A stretch of DNA of 64,000 bases from Prevotellaceae bacterium UBA4301 (GCA_002395775.1 DGUV01000075.1:45896-109895), one strand, 5' to 3'; shown: positions 7,127 through 15,963, counted from the stretch's first letter. A program made the numbers and translations. Notes: a model not told the origin generated them from the letters alone.

Positions 7127-9256
7127 ATGAAAAAGAGACTCATGACCCTGGGACTGTCGGCTGCAGTGATGTCGGCAGGCATCGTGCCCCTGACTTCCTG
7201 TCAGCAGACCAACACAGACAACCCTCTGCTGACGGAGAGCACACTGCCCTTCGGCGCTCCCGACTTCAGCAAGATTGAAGAGAGCGACTACATGCCCGCC
7301 TTTGAGGTGGCCATCAAGGAGAAGCGCGACGAAATCAGCCAAATCGTGAAGAACGAGGAAGAGCCGACGTTCGAGAACACTATCCTGGCCCTGGAGGAAA
7401 GCGGAAAGACGCTGGACCGCGTGAGCCGCATCTTCTTTGCCCTGGTGGAGGCCGACAAGACTCCGGGCATGGGCGAGATAGAGAAAAAGGTGACGCCCAT
7501 GCTGACTGACCTGGAGAACGAGATAGCCTTCAATAAAGATTTGTTTGGACGCATCAAAACGGTGTATGACCGCGACCACGATGCCCTGGAAGGCGAGGAA
7601 CAGAAACTGCTGGAAGAAACATACAAGGACTTCGTGCGCAAGGGCGCCCTGCTCTCCGACGAGGATATGGCAAGGATGAAGGAGATAAACCTGCGCATAT
7701 CGGACCTGCAGACCCAATGGGGCGAGGCTCTGCCCAAGGCCACGAACGACGCCGTGGTGTGGGTGGAGAAGAAGGAAGACCTGGCCGGACTGTCGGAGGC
7801 CGACATTGCCCAATGCAAGAAGGACGCCGAGAACCTGGGCGGAAAGGCTCCCTATGCCATCGTCATCATCAACACCACGCAGCAGCCCTTGCTGACCAGC
7901 CTGGACAATCGCGACCTGCGGCGCAAGGTGTTTGAGGCCTCGCTGCACCGGGCCGACGGCACCAACACGCACAACACCTACCCCATCGTGGTGGAGATTG
8001 CCAAACTGCGTGCTGAACAGGCCAAGCTGATGGGATATGAGAACTATGCCTCCTACTCGCTGGAGAAGACCATGGCCGGCACGCCCGAAAGCGTGTATGC
8101 CTTCCTGAAACAACTGATTGCCGCATACACCCCGAAGGCCGAGGCCGAGACAAAGGCCATCGAAGCCTATGCCCAACGGATCGAGGGAGCAGACTTCCGA
8201 CTGGAACCTTACGACCGTTTCTACTACTCGGCCAAGATGAAGAAAGAGATGCTGGACATCTCGGACGAAGAGGTGAAGCCCTACTTCAACGTCGATAGCG
8301 TGCTGGAGAACGGCGTGTTCTATGCGGCCAACCGCGCGTATGGCCTCAGCTTCAAGCAGCGCACCGACATCCCGACTTATCACCCCGACATGAAGGTGTT
8401 TGAGGTGCTGGACAAGGACGGAAGCCAGCTGGCTCTGTTCTATTGCGACTACTTCCGTAGGCCCACGAAGCGCGGCGGAGCCTGGATGGACGGCTTTGCC
8501 AAGCAGAGCCACCAGAGGCAGCAGAAACCTATTATCTTCAATGTATGTAACTTTGCTAAGGCACCAGAGGGTCAGCCCTCGCTGCTGACGTGGGACGAGG
8601 TGACGACACTGTTCCACGAGTTTGGCCATGCCCTGCACGGAATCCTTTCTGACTGTCGGTACAATCGATTGAGCGGAACATCTGTCGCACGCGACTTTGT
8701 GGAGATGCCCTCGCAGTTCAACGAGTCGTTTGCCTCCATCCCCGAGGTGTTTGACCACTATGCGCGCCACTGCGAAACGGGCGAGCCCATGCCTGCCGAC
8801 CTGAAGGAGAGAATGCTGAAGTCCATCAACTTCCAGACGGCCTACGCACTGGGCGAGAACCTGGCTGCCACATGCGTGGACATGGCCTGGCACATGTTGC
8901 CAGCCGACCAGATTCCCACGGCCGAGGAGGCTGCCAACTTTGAGAGCGAGGCACTGAAGGCAGTGGGACTGCTGAACACACAGATTCCGCCCCGCTACAG
9001 CACCAGTTACTTCAACCACGTTTGGGGCAGCGGCTATGCTGCTGGCTATTACAGCTATCTGTGGACCGAGGTGCTGGCCGTGAACATCGCCGATGTCTTT
9101 GCCCAACGCGGTGCCTTGGCTCCGGAAACGGGACAGGACTTCCGCGACAAGGTGCTGAGCCGCGGTAACACGGGCGACCTGATGGAGATGTTCTCGAACT
9201 TTACGGGAATGGAGAGCCCCGATGCTTCGGGACTGCTGAAAGCAAGAGGAATGTAG
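7127..9256 (+). CDS. dcp: M3-family peptidyl-dipeptidase, lipoprotein
   Basis: A 709-residue zinc metallopeptidase. The HExxH site is 'LFHEFGHALHG' at about residue 498, and the family C-terminal block with 'FNHVWGSGYAAGYYSYLW' is present. The first 27 residues form a lipoprotein signal ending in 'PLTSC', so it should be exported and lipid-anchored rather than cytoplasmic like E. coli Dcp. Expected role: trimming C-terminal dipeptides from short peptides in the periplasm. A TATATTTG promoter box lies 30 bases upstream. Transcription ends at a shared hairpin with efp. Confidence 0.9.
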   Translation: MKKRLMTLGLSAAVMSAGIVPLTSCQQTNTDNPLLTESTLPFGAPDFSKIEESDYMPAFEVAIKEKRDEISQIVKNEEEPTFENTILALEESGKTLDRVSRIFFALVEADKTPGMGEIEKKVTPMLTDLENEIAFNKDLFGRIKTVYDRDHDALEGEEQKLLEETYKDFVRKGALLSDEDMARMKEINLRISDLQTQWGEALPKATNDAVVWVEKKEDLAGLSEADIAQCKKDAENLGGKAPYAIVIINTTQQPLLTSLDNRDLRRKVFEASLHRADGTNTHNTYPIVVEIAKLRAEQAKLMGYENYASYSLEKTMAGTPESVYAFLKQLIAAYTPKAEAETKAIEAYAQRIEGADFRLEPYDRFYYSAKMKKEMLDISDEEVKPYFNVDSVLENGVFYAANRAYGLSFKQRTDIPTYHPDMKVFEVLDKDGSQLALFYCDYFRRPTKRGGAWMDGFAKQSHQRQQKPIIFNVCNFAKAPEGQPSLLTWDEVTTLFHEFGHALHGILSDCRYNRLSGTSVARDFVEMPSQFNESFASIPEVFDHYARHCETGEPMPADLKERMLKSINFQTAYALGENLAATCVDMAWHMLPADQIPTAEEAANFESEALKAVGLLNTQIPPRYSTSYFNHVWGSGYAAGYYSYLWTEVLAVNIADVFAQRGALAPETGQDFRDKVLSRGNTGDLMEMFSNFTGMESPDASGLLKARGM

Positions 9257-9321
9257 AATAATTAAATTAAAAATTAAAAGATAAAAGTTAAGATAAAAGA
9301 TATACGATATAAGATAAAAAA

Positions 9322-9356
9322 CAGCGAAGGGGCACCTTGTGGGTGTCCCTTCGCTA
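9322..9356. terminator. Bidirectional terminator between dcp and efp
   Basis: A GC-rich hairpin AGCGAAGGGGCACC-ttgtg-GGTGTCCCTTCGCT between two convergent genes, with an A-run on the left side, which gives a T-run when read from efp. One offset in the stem is tolerated. Confidence 0.75.
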
Positions 9357-9376
9357 TTTGGTGAGTCAATAAGATA

Positions 9377-9943
9377 TTAAGCCTTGACGCGACCGAGGTA
9401 AGAACCATCGCGCGTGTCAACCTCGACAATCTCGCCCTCGTTGATGAAGAGGGGAACGCGAATCTCGGCACCCGTCTCAACCTTGGCAGGCTTGAGGGTG
9501 TTGGTGGCGGTGTCACCCTTGAGGCCGGGCTCGGTCCAAGTGATTTCGAGGTGAACCTTTGCAGGCAGTTCGGCATAGAGGACGGTCTCAGTGCTGGCAT
9601 CGGCAACGACCTCAACATTCTGACCCTCCTTCATGAACTTCACACCAGTAACCTGGTCGGCAGGAATGGTGATCTGCTCGAAGGTCTCGTTGTTCATGAA
9701 GATGTAGTCCTCGCCTTCCTTGTAGAGATACTGATAGGGACGACGCTCTACGCGTACGTCCTCCAGCTTCTCGCCGATGTTGAAGCGACGCTCCAGTACG
9801 TTGCCGCTGACAACGTCCTTGAGGGTGACGTTCATGATGGTGTTACCCTTTCCTGGCTTGCGGTGCAGGAAGTCGATGCAGAAGTAGAGCTTGCCATCCA
9901 TACGGATGCAGGTGCCCTTCTTGATGTCTTGTGAATTGATCAT
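9377..9943 (-). CDS. efp: Translation elongation factor P
   Basis: A 188-residue protein with the three beta-barrel layout of EF-P. The tip loop that enters the peptidyl-transferase centre reads 'HRKPGKGNTIMN', with Lys32 at the position modified in other bacteria. The C-terminal signature 'VDTRDGSYLGRVKA' is intact. It relieves ribosome stalling on proline runs. Upstream (9956-9990) is a short tandem run of 'ttaacgggt' type that would lie in the mRNA leader. Confidence 0.95.
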   Translation of the reverse strand: MINSQDIKKGTCIRMDGKLYFCIDFLHRKPGKGNTIMNVTLKDVVSGNVLERRFNIGEKLEDVRVERRPYQYLYKEGEDYIFMNNETFEQITIPADQVTGVKFMKEGQNVEVVADASTETVLYAELPAKVHLEITWTEPGLKGDTATNTLKPAKVETGAEIRVPLFINEGEIVEVDTRDGSYLGRVKA

Positions 9944-9955
9944 ATATATAAAAGT

Positions 9956-9990
9956 TTAACGGGTTAACGGGTTAACGGGGTAACGGGGGG
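9956..9990. repeat. Short tandem repeat in efp leader
   Basis: Three to four units of TTAACGGG (8-9 bp) directly upstream of the efp start codon. This is a simple-sequence run that could change length; no known function. Confidence 0.6.
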
Positions 9991-10070
9991 AATTTTTATG
10001 CGTTTTATGTGGGTTATTGGGGTAACTTGCAGGGGTTATATGATTTTTCGGGTGCAAAAGTAGTAAAAAA

Positions 10071-10102
10071 TTTGCACGTATCAAAAAAAGTCTGTAATTT
10101 TG
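10071..10102 (+). promoter_or_regulatory. rpmH promoter
   Basis: TTTG at 10071-10074, 20 bp, then TAATTTTG at 10095-10102, a clean match to the Bacteroidetes consensus. It is located 35 bases before the rpmH start codon. Confidence 0.75.
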
Positions 10103-10136
10103 CAGGCCGAAAATAATAAAAACGATATAAAATAAG

Positions 10137-10292
10137 ATGAAGAGAACATTCCAACCCCACAATCGCCGTCGCAACAACAAGCACGGTTTCCGTCAGAGAA
10201 TGGCTACCGCCAACGGTCGCCGAGTATTGGCTGCGCGCCGCGCTAAGGGCCGCAAGAAGTTGACCGTAGCTGACGAGCATCACGGAAAGTGA
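10137..10292 (+). CDS. rpmH: 50S ribosomal protein L34
   Basis: A 51-residue basic protein starting '[19 protein letters not shown]' and continuing '[20 protein letters not shown]', the near-invariant L34 sequence. The tail '[12 protein letters not shown]' is slightly longer than the E. coli form. It sits in the large subunit near 23S rRNA domain I. It has its own promoter and a strong terminator right after the stop codon, so it is a one-gene unit. Unlike many bacteria there is no rnpA next to it. Confidence 0.95.
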   Translation: MKRTFQPHNRRRNNKHGFRQRMATANGRRVLAARRAKGRKKLTVADEHHGK

Positions 10293-10313
10293 TTGCACGC
10301 AAAAAAGGACTAA

Positions 10314-10338
10314 GAGAGCAGGTTTCCCTGCTCTTTTT
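10314..10338 (+). terminator. rpmH terminator
   Basis: Hairpin AGAGCAGG-ttt-CCTGCTCT followed by TTTTTT, a textbook intrinsic terminator 22 bases after the rpmH stop codon. Confidence 0.9.
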
Positions 10339-10395
10339 TGTTTTATAGGAAAAGATTTTGTAATTTTACCCCCTAAATAAAAGAAGATTACGCGC

Positions 10396-11031
10396 ATGAG
10401 CCTGAAAAAGAAACTCCTGAGCCCCATCATCTGGGGCAATCTGCTGGTGATGGCACTGGCCGTGGTGGCATTGAGCATAGGCCTGTGGGTGGGACTGGAC
10501 AAGTACACCCATCACGGTGAGGAAATCATGGTGCCCGATGTGGAAGGCAAACTCATCGGCGATGCCGAATACACACTGGAGATGCTCGACCTGGTGGCCG
10601 TGGTCGTGGATTCGACCTACAACAGGCAATTGCCCTCGGGAGCCGTCATGCTGCAGCAGCCCAAAGGCGGCAGCAAGGTGAAGTCGGGGAGAGAAATCTA
10701 CCTGACCATCAACTCACGCGAATCGCCCACGGTGGGCCTGCCCGACATTGCCGACAACTGCTCGATGCGCGAAGCAGAGGACCGACTGCGCTCGCTGGGC
10801 TTCAGACTGGGGCCCGTGGAAATGGTGGCAGGCGACAAAGACTGGGTGTATGGGGTGAAATGCAAGGGCCGCACCGTGATGACGGGCGAGCGCATCCCCA
10901 CCGATGCCGTGCTGACCCTGATGGTGGGCAACGGCGTGCAAGAGGAAGAATGGTTTGACTACGACGACGAGGAACCCGACAGTCTGGGGACCGACGTTGA
11001 AGCAGAACCCGAAACTGACGTGGATGAATAG
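10396..11031 (+). CDS. Membrane-anchored PASTA-domain protein
   Basis: A 211-residue protein: short cytoplasmic start, one transmembrane helix (about residues 13-33), then PASTA repeats beginning 'VPDVEGKLIGDAEYTLEML', a second around 'VGLPDIADNCSMREAEDRL', and an acidic tail rich in Asp/Glu. PASTA domains bind peptidoglycan fragments or beta-lactams in kinases and PBPs; here there is no kinase or transpeptidase domain. It is the first gene of a unit with rluD and ddl; its last codons overlap the rluD start (ATGAATAG). Confidence 0.85.
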   Translation: MSLKKKLLSPIIWGNLLVMALAVVALSIGLWVGLDKYTHHGEEIMVPDVEGKLIGDAEYTLEMLDLVAVVVDSTYNRQLPSGAVMLQQPKGGSKVKSGREIYLTINSRESPTVGLPDIADNCSMREAEDRLRSLGFRLGPVEMVAGDKDWVYGVKCKGRTVMTGERIPTDAVLTLMVGNGVQEEEWFDYDDEEPDSLGTDVEAEPETDVDE

Positions 11032-12085
11032 CGAAGAAGAAATTCTTGACGACGACCTGCTGATTGACGACCTCCCCCTGGAGGAGGCGACAGAGGAGAC
11101 GTTGTATGAGCACCGACGCGTGGTGGCCGACAAAGGGCAGAGCCCGATGCGCGTCGATAAATTCCTGATGGACCACCTGGGCGACACCAGCCGCAACCGC
11201 ATACAAAAGGCTGCCGAGGCGGGATTCATACAGGTGAACGGGAAACCCGTGAAGAGCAACTATAAGGTGAAGGCCAACGACGTGGTCACCCTGATGCTCG
11301 ACCGCCCGAAGCGCGACTGGGAAATCATTCCCGAAGACATTCCCCTGGATGTGACTTACGAAGACGAGGACTTGCTGGTTGTGAACAAACCGGCCGGACT
11401 GGTGGTGCACCCGGGGTGCGGAAACTTCTCCGGGACATTGGTCAATGCACTGGCCTGGCATCTGAAAGACGACAAGCGATTCGACCCCAACGACCCCACC
11501 GTGGGACTGGTGCACCGCATCGACAAGGATACAAGCGGACTGCTGGTCATCGCCAAGACCCCCGAGGCAAAGACCGACCTGTGCGGACAATTCTTTGTCC
11601 ATTCGACACGTCGCCTCTACAATGCCCTTGTGTGGGGACCCTTTGCCGAGGACGAGGGAACGATAAGAGGAAACATAGGGCGCAACCCGAAGGACCGCCT
11701 GCAAATGGCCATCCTGCCCGACGACAACCCCAACGGCAAACCGGCAGTGACACACTACCGCGTGCTGGAACGCCTGGGACACGTCACTCTGGTGGAATGT
11801 CGGTTGGAGACGGGACGGACGCATCAGATACGCGTACACATGAAAAGCCTGGGACATACGCTTTTCAACGACGAACGCTACGGCGGACAGGAAATCCTGA
11901 GAGGCGAAAGGAGCAGTTCGTACAAGGCCTTCATCCACAACTGCTTTGAGGTGTGTCCGCGACAAGCACTGCACGCCCGCACACTGGGATTCCGACATCC
12001 GCGGACGGGCAAAGAAATGGACTTTACGAGTGAATTACCACAAGATATGACCCAATTACTGGAAAAATGGAGAAAAAAACAATAG
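11024..12085 (+). CDS. rluD: RluD-family 23S rRNA pseudouridine synthase
   Basis: A 353-residue protein: S4 RNA-binding domain starting 'MRVDKFLMDHLGDTSRNRIQ' (about residues 42-100), then the catalytic domain with 'GLVHRIDKDTSGLLVIAK' holding the catalytic Asp, and the 'ETGRTHQIRVHM' block. The family converts uridines in helix 69 of 23S rRNA; RluA/RluC-type targets cannot be excluded. The start at 11024 overlaps the PASTA gene's stop by 8 bases, suggesting translational coupling; the 3' end overlaps ddl by 19 bases. Confidence 0.9.
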   Translation: MNSEEEILDDDLLIDDLPLEEATEETLYEHRRVVADKGQSPMRVDKFLMDHLGDTSRNRIQKAAEAGFIQVNGKPVKSNYKVKANDVVTLMLDRPKRDWEIIPEDIPLDVTYEDEDLLVVNKPAGLVVHPGCGNFSGTLVNALAWHLKDDKRFDPNDPTVGLVHRIDKDTSGLLVIAKTPEAKTDLCGQFFVHSTRRLYNALVWGPFAEDEGTIRGNIGRNPKDRLQMAILPDDNPNGKPAVTHYRVLERLGHVTLVECRLETGRTHQIRVHMKSLGHTLFNDERYGGQEILRGERSSSYKAFIHNCFEVCPRQALHARTLGFRHPRTGKEMDFTSELPQDMTQLLEKWRKKQ

Positions 12086-13047
12086 CCATCATCTGCGGAG
12101 GGGACTCTGCAGAACATGATGTCAGCATGCGCAGTGCAGCCGGCATCGAATCGTTCCTCGACAAGGAGCGCTACACGGTTTACAAAGTAGAGATACACGC
12201 CCGTCACTGGGAAGCCATACTTGGTGACGGAAGCCGGAGCAAGGTGGACCGCAACGACTTCACCTTCCTGGACAACGGGAAACAGGTGAAGCCCGACTAC
12301 GCCTATATCACCATCCACGGTGCCCCGGGCGAGAATGGTGTCCTGCAGGGCTACTTCGACCTGATAGGTATGCCCTACTCCACCTGCAACGTACTCGTCG
12401 AGGCCATGACCTACGACAAGTTTGTGCTGAACACCTACATGCGTGGCCTGGGCGTGAGCGTAGCCGACAGTCTGACCGTGAAGATTGGTCACGACAAGGA
12501 AGTGAGCGACGAGGACATCATCTCGCGCATCGGCCTGCCCTGCTTCGTGAAGCCCGCACGCGGCGGAAGCAGTTTCGGTACCACAAAGGTGAAGACGCCC
12601 GAGCAGTTGCGCCCGGCCATCGAGGTGGCCCTGAAGGAGGGCGAGGACGTGATGGTGGAAGCCTTCATGCAAGGCACGGAACTCACCTGCGGCTGCTACA
12701 AGACACGGACGGGCGGCCACGTGTTCCCCATCACGGAAGTGGTCTCGAAGAACGAATTCTTCGACTATGCCGCCAAATACAACAACGAAAGCGACGAAAT
12801 CACTCCGGCCCGCATCTCCGACCGTCTCACTGAACGCGTGCAGCAACTGACCTCGATGATCTATGACATCCTGGGCTGCCACGGCATCATCCGCATCGAC
12901 TACATCATCACCGAGGGCGAAAAGATTAATCTCTTGGAAATCAACACCACGCCGGGCATGACGGCCACCAGCTTCATTCCCCAGCAGGTGCGTGCCGCCG
13001 GGCTGGACATCAAGGATGTGCTGACGGAGATTATTGAGGATAAATAG
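12067..13047 (+). CDS. ddl: D-alanine--D-alanine ligase
   Basis: A 326-residue ATP-grasp enzyme making D-Ala-D-Ala for peptidoglycan. It starts 'MEKKTIAIICGGDSAEHDVS', has the family 'HGAPGENGVLQGYFDLIGMP' stretch (about residues 83-102), the ATP-grasp 'CFVKPARGGSSFG' and C-terminal 'LEINTTPGMTATSF'. It follows rluD with a 19-base overlap, so the PASTA-rluD-ddl order joins a wall-sensing protein and a wall enzyme in one transcript. The stop codon TAG runs directly into a GC-rich palindromic arm (13047-13084). Confidence 0.95.
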   Translation: MEKKTIAIICGGDSAEHDVSMRSAAGIESFLDKERYTVYKVEIHARHWEAILGDGSRSKVDRNDFTFLDNGKQVKPDYAYITIHGAPGENGVLQGYFDLIGMPYSTCNVLVEAMTYDKFVLNTYMRGLGVSVADSLTVKIGHDKEVSDEDIISRIGLPCFVKPARGGSSFGTTKVKTPEQLRPAIEVALKEGEDVMVEAFMQGTELTCGCYKTRTGGHVFPITEVVSKNEFFDYAAKYNNESDEITPARISDRLTERVQQLTSMIYDILGCHGIIRIDYIITEGEKINLLEINTTPGMTATSFIPQQVRAAGLDIKDVLTEIIEDK

Positions 13048-13185
13048 GCCCCTACCCCCAATCCCCTCCCGAGGGAGGGGCGTGAACACAGGCATAAAGA
13101 TAAGTTACAATATATGAATATCGGGAAAAACATAATTAGCAATAATGCCCACTCCTCCCCCTCGGAGGAGGTCGGAAGAGGGGCC
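13047..13185. repeat. Paired GC-rich palindromes between ddl and acyltransferase
   Basis: Left arm 13047-13084 begins 'ggcccctacccccaatcccc'; right arm 13149-13185 ends '..aagaggggcc'. The arms are in inverted orientation, about 35 nt each with an inner hairpin (CCCTCC-CGA-GGGAGG type), and enclose about 64 bases. The right arm is translated near the start of the acyltransferase. The arms are more diverged from each other than in the mnmA copy. Confidence 0.75.
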
Positions 13186-14370
13186 ATTGGGAGTTCGGAA
13201 TTCGACCAAATCCGCCCTTACAACGATGACGAGGTGAAGGAGGCCATCGAGAGTTTGCTTCAGGACCGACAGTTTTCGCGCATTCTCAAGCGAATCCTTC
13301 CTCTCTTGCCCTTGGGCATGAGTCGCGGCGTGCTGAAACTGGCCACGCTGGGCATACACTCGACGCTCGACTTCCAGCTGCGATTCATGAAGCCTGTGGT
13401 AAACTACATCCTGCGGAAGTGCTCGACGGGCCACACCTTCCGGCACGACGGCATTACGCCTGGTCCGGACCGCTACACCTTCATCAGCAACCATCGCGAC
13501 ATTGTGCTCGACAGTGCCATCCTGGACGTGATGCTCCACGATGCCAAGTTCCCAACCACCTGTGAGATAGCCATCGGCGACAATCTCCTGATATATCCCT
13601 GGATTCGCACACTGGTGCGACTGAACAAGGCCTTCATCGTGCGGCGCAACATCTCGCGTCGCGAACTCTTCGAGAGCAGTCTGCTCATGAGCCGATACAT
13701 GCACCATGTCATTCAGGAGAAGCGGGAGAACATCTGGATAGCCCAGCGCGAAGGCCGGGCCAAGGATTCGAGCGACCACACACAGGAGGCGCTGCTGAAG
13801 ATGCTGACCCTCGCAGGCACAGAGGGCACAGAGAAGACCGAGGGCACGGAGTCTTTGCAGGAAAGCATCCGGCAGTTGAACATCGTTCCGCTATCGATAA
13901 GCTACGAATACGACCCTTGCGACTATCTGAAGGCTAAGGAGTTCCAGCAGAAGCGCGACGATGCCTCGTGGAAGAAATCGAAACAGGACGACCTCACGAA
14001 CATGAAGACGGGCATCTTCGGAAAGAAAGGCCATGTGCACTACCAGACCGGGCGACCCGTGAACGAGTGGATAGACGAACTGAAGGACCTTGACAAGAGC
14101 GAGTTCTATGCCGAACTGGCCCGTCGCATCGACATTGAGATCTATCGCAACTACCGTCTGTTCCCAGGCAACTATGTGGCCGCCGACCTGCTTGCCAATC
14201 GACCCTCCCATGCCAGTCAGTACACCCACAAGGACAAGGTAACCTTTGAAAAATACATAAAGGAACGCATGGCCTTGGTGGACTTGTCCAACCGAGACGA
14301 GGACTTCCTGCGCGAACGTCTGCTCACCATGTATGCCAATCCCGTACTGAACTATGAAAAGACGATATAA
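13114..14370 (+). CDS. Lysophospholipid-type acyltransferase
   Basis: A 418-residue protein of the glycerolipid acyltransferase (PlsC-like) superfamily. The catalytic block is 'FISNHRDIVLDS' (about residues 127-138), an NHxxxD-type motif, with 'FIVRRNISRREL' and 'IWIAQREGRAKDSS' as substrate-binding blocks. Likely role: acylation of glycerophosphate or a related lipid at the inner membrane. Two insertions are visible. The N-terminal 'SSPSEEVGRGAIG' is translated from a palindromic arm, and 'TEGTEKTEGTES' near residue 240 comes from a CACAGAG-type repeat. The conserved N-terminus probably starts near 'FDQIRPYNDDEV'. Confidence 0.8.
   Translation: MNIGKNIISNNAHSSPSEEVGRGAIGSSEFDQIRPYNDDEVKEAIESLLQDRQFSRILKRILPLLPLGMSRGVLKLATLGIHSTLDFQLRFMKPVVNYILRKCSTGHTFRHDGITPGPDRYTFISNHRDIVLDSAILDVMLHDAKFPTTCEIAIGDNLLIYPWIRTLVRLNKAFIVRRNISRRELFESSLLMSRYMHHVIQEKRENIWIAQREGRAKDSSDHTQEALLKMLTLAGTEGTEKTEGTESLQESIRQLNIVPLSISYEYDPCDYLKAKEFQQKRDDASWKKSKQDDLTNMKTGIFGKKGHVHYQTGRPVNEWIDELKDLDKSEFYAELARRIDIEIYRNYRLFPGNYVAADLLANRPSHASQYTHKDKVTFEKYIKERMALVDLSNRDEDFLRERLLTMYANPVLNYEKTI
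13817..13855. repeat. CACAGAG/GGGCACGGAG repeat inside coding sequence
   Basis: Near-tandem units of 'ggcacagag' and 'agggcacggag' translate in frame as Thr-Glu-Gly repeats within the acyltransferase. The phrase is a common intergenic repeat type in Bacteroidetes genomes, here tolerated in a surface loop. Confidence 0.55.
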
Positions 14371-15070
14371 AGGAGTTAAAAGGGAGTTAAAGGGGAGTTA
14401 TACTCGCTTTGCTCGTGGAGTTAAAGGGACAATTCGCCTACCAATCAAATACATTCGTCCCTTTACCTTCTTCTTAACGCCCCTTCTATTACTTTTAACT
14501 TTCTTTTCATTGTCGTCATGTCGTGACGACAATGATGATGCCCCCTACCCCAGCATCATCACCGAAATGGCCGACTGCCCCACCAACAGCGACGGCACCA
14601 TGGTGAAGATTGTGCTTGACGATGATACCGAACTGCCGCTCAGCAACCCACAAACGGGGTTGAAAGCCGATGTCATCTATCGCTGCCTGGCCGGCTACAC
14701 CTTAGACAAAGGGCAAGCCACCCTCTATAGCCTGAAGTCTGCTGCCCTGCTGCGCGACTCCACGTCGGTGGCCCAGTGCGACCCTGTGAATGTCGTAAGC
14801 CTGTGGCAGACACGCCGCTACATCAACCTCCATCTCATGCCCAAGACACAAGACCAAGGGACGCACTCGTGGGGATTCATCACCGACAGCATCCGAGGCC
14901 GCCATGCCTACCTGCGGCTACACCACCGACAGGGCTCCGACCCAACGGCCTACAGCACCGACGTCTATGCCTCACTGCCCCTCCACCTCGTAGCGGCCGA
15001 TACCATCACCCTGCGCATCCGCACCTTCTCTGGCACGAATGAGCAGACGTTTCCCTTAGAAAGCAAGTAA
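14354..15070 (+). CDS. NigD-like lipoprotein
   Basis: A 238-residue exported protein. A hydrophobic stretch ending 'FFSLSSCRDD' is a lipobox, after which the layout (OB-like first half, beta-sandwich second half with 'HLMPKTQDQGTHSWGFITD') is that of NigD-like proteins. Members are common in Bacteroidetes; function is unknown. The only in-frame ATG lies inside the upstream gene's end (17-base overlap). The first 25 or so residues ('KRRYKGVKRELKGSYTRFAR') translate the GGAGTTAAAGG repeat, so the N-terminal region is a repeat-derived add-on before a normal signal peptide. Confidence 0.7.
   Translation: MKRRYKGVKRELKGSYTRFARGVKGTIRLPIKYIRPFTFFLTPLLLLLTFFSLSSCRDDNDDAPYPSIITEMADCPTNSDGTMVKIVLDDDTELPLSNPQTGLKADVIYRCLAGYTLDKGQATLYSLKSAALLRDSTSVAQCDPVNVVSLWQTRRYINLHLMPKTQDQGTHSWGFITDSIRGRHAYLRLHHRQGSDPTAYSTDVYASLPLHLVAADTITLRIRTFSGTNEQTFPLESK
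14371..14425. repeat. GGAGTTA repeat cluster
   Basis: Four GGAGTTA units separated by short spacers and an imperfect hairpin ('actcgctttgctcgt'). Same family as 4086-4197, 4608-4731 and 5862-5908. It lies within the reading frame of the NigD-like gene. Confidence 0.65.
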
Positions 15071-15076
15071 AGCAGA

Positions 15077-15757
15077 CTACTGCTGACGTGCCTTCTCCAC
15101 CAGACGGCGGCCCAGCTCGAAGGCATTCTGCAGGTCGATGGGGAAATGTTCGTCACGATAGCGGCGCTTGTCCTCCTCGGAGAAGAGGTTGAAGTCGTAG
15201 CGCGAATAGTCGTTGAACTGATAGGTGTTGCAGGCATAGAGCATCTCGCTATAGCCATAGATGTCGGCCATCACCTTCGTGTTCTCCTCCAGTATGGGGG
15301 GATAGCCTATCTGGCGCATGTAATCCTGAGGACAATTCATGGTGAAAATCATTGCGGTGGGAATGACCTTGTCCCGCAAAGTGATGTGTTTGCCATTCTC
15401 ATACAGATACGTACCGATGGGGAACAGCAGACGCTCCATGAAGGAACGCAGTTCGCCTGTGGGATAGCTGTAATAGACGGGCGAACCCAACACGACGACA
15501 TCGGCCTGGCGCATGCGTTCCAGCACGGGGCGCAAGTCGTCCTTGATGACACAAACGCCGTTGCACTTCGAGTTCTTCAGCTTGCAGGCGAAGCAACTCT
15601 TACAGCCCTTAAAGTCAATGTCATAGAGATGAATCATCTCGCACTCGGCCCCAGCCTCCTGGGCACCCTTCATGGCACTATCCAGCATCAGGAATGTGTT
15701 CTTGGTCTTGCGTGGACTGCCGTTCACGAAGAATGCTTGCAGTTTCTTTTCTTCCAT
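15077..15757 (-). CDS. Flavodoxin-like NAD(P)H:FMN oxidoreductase
   Basis: A 226-residue protein starting '[20 protein letters not shown]', with the flavin phosphate-binding '[10 protein letters not shown]', a Cys pattern 'CKSCFACKL...CNGVC' (about residues 49-66) and '[20 protein letters not shown]' for FMN contact. This matches iron-sulfur flavoprotein or multimeric flavodoxin types that reduce quinones, nitro compounds or unknown acceptors. The four clustered cysteines could hold a 4Fe-4S cluster. It is convergent with the lipoprotein gene and divergent from mnmA. Confidence 0.8.
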   Translation of the reverse strand: MEEKKLQAFFVNGSPRKTKNTFLMLDSAMKGAQEAGAECEMIHLYDIDFKGCKSCFACKLKNSKCNGVCVIKDDLRPVLERMRQADVVVLGSPVYYSYPTGELRSFMERLLFPIGTYLYENGKHITLRDKVIPTAMIFTMNCPQDYMRQIGYPPILEENTKVMADIYGYSEMLYACNTYQFNDYSRYDFNLFSEEDKRRYRDEHFPIDLQNAFELGRRLVEKARQQ

Positions 15758-15830
15758 ACAAAATAGTTTTAGTGTACGCAAAGATACGATTTTTTCCTGG
15801 CACGGCCGCATTTCAAAAGTCAGAAAACGG

Positions 15831-15945
15831 CAAAGTTCTTTGTTTTTTCGCTCGCTTAATCGTACCTTTAACCTGCGGTTTTAGGTACTACCGCTCGGAA
15901 AAAACAAAAGTTCTTTGTTTTTTCGCTCGCTTAATCGTACCTTTG
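15831..15945 (+). promoter_or_regulatory. Duplicated mnmA promoter with palindromic linker
   Basis: The 38-base stretch ending in 'ttaatcgtaccttt' occurs at 15832-15869 and again at 15907-15944. The downstream copy is a full promoter: TTTG (15914-15917), 20 bp, TACCTTTG (15938-15945). The upstream copy reads TACCTTTA and continues into a linker (15870-15906). The -7 box and linker together make the hairpin GTACCTTTAACC-tgc-GGTTTTAGGTAC (15862-15888), with a TT/TT mismatch. The same linker occurs at the etfB promoter. Confidence 0.8.
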
Positions 15946-15963
15946 TGCCCAAATAGCAAGGGC

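Noticed and set aside
7103..9106. 667-codon minus-strand frame opposite the M3 peptidase
   Set aside because: Shadow of a GC-rich gene with intact HExxH motif; composition of the shadow protein is typical for antisense reading.
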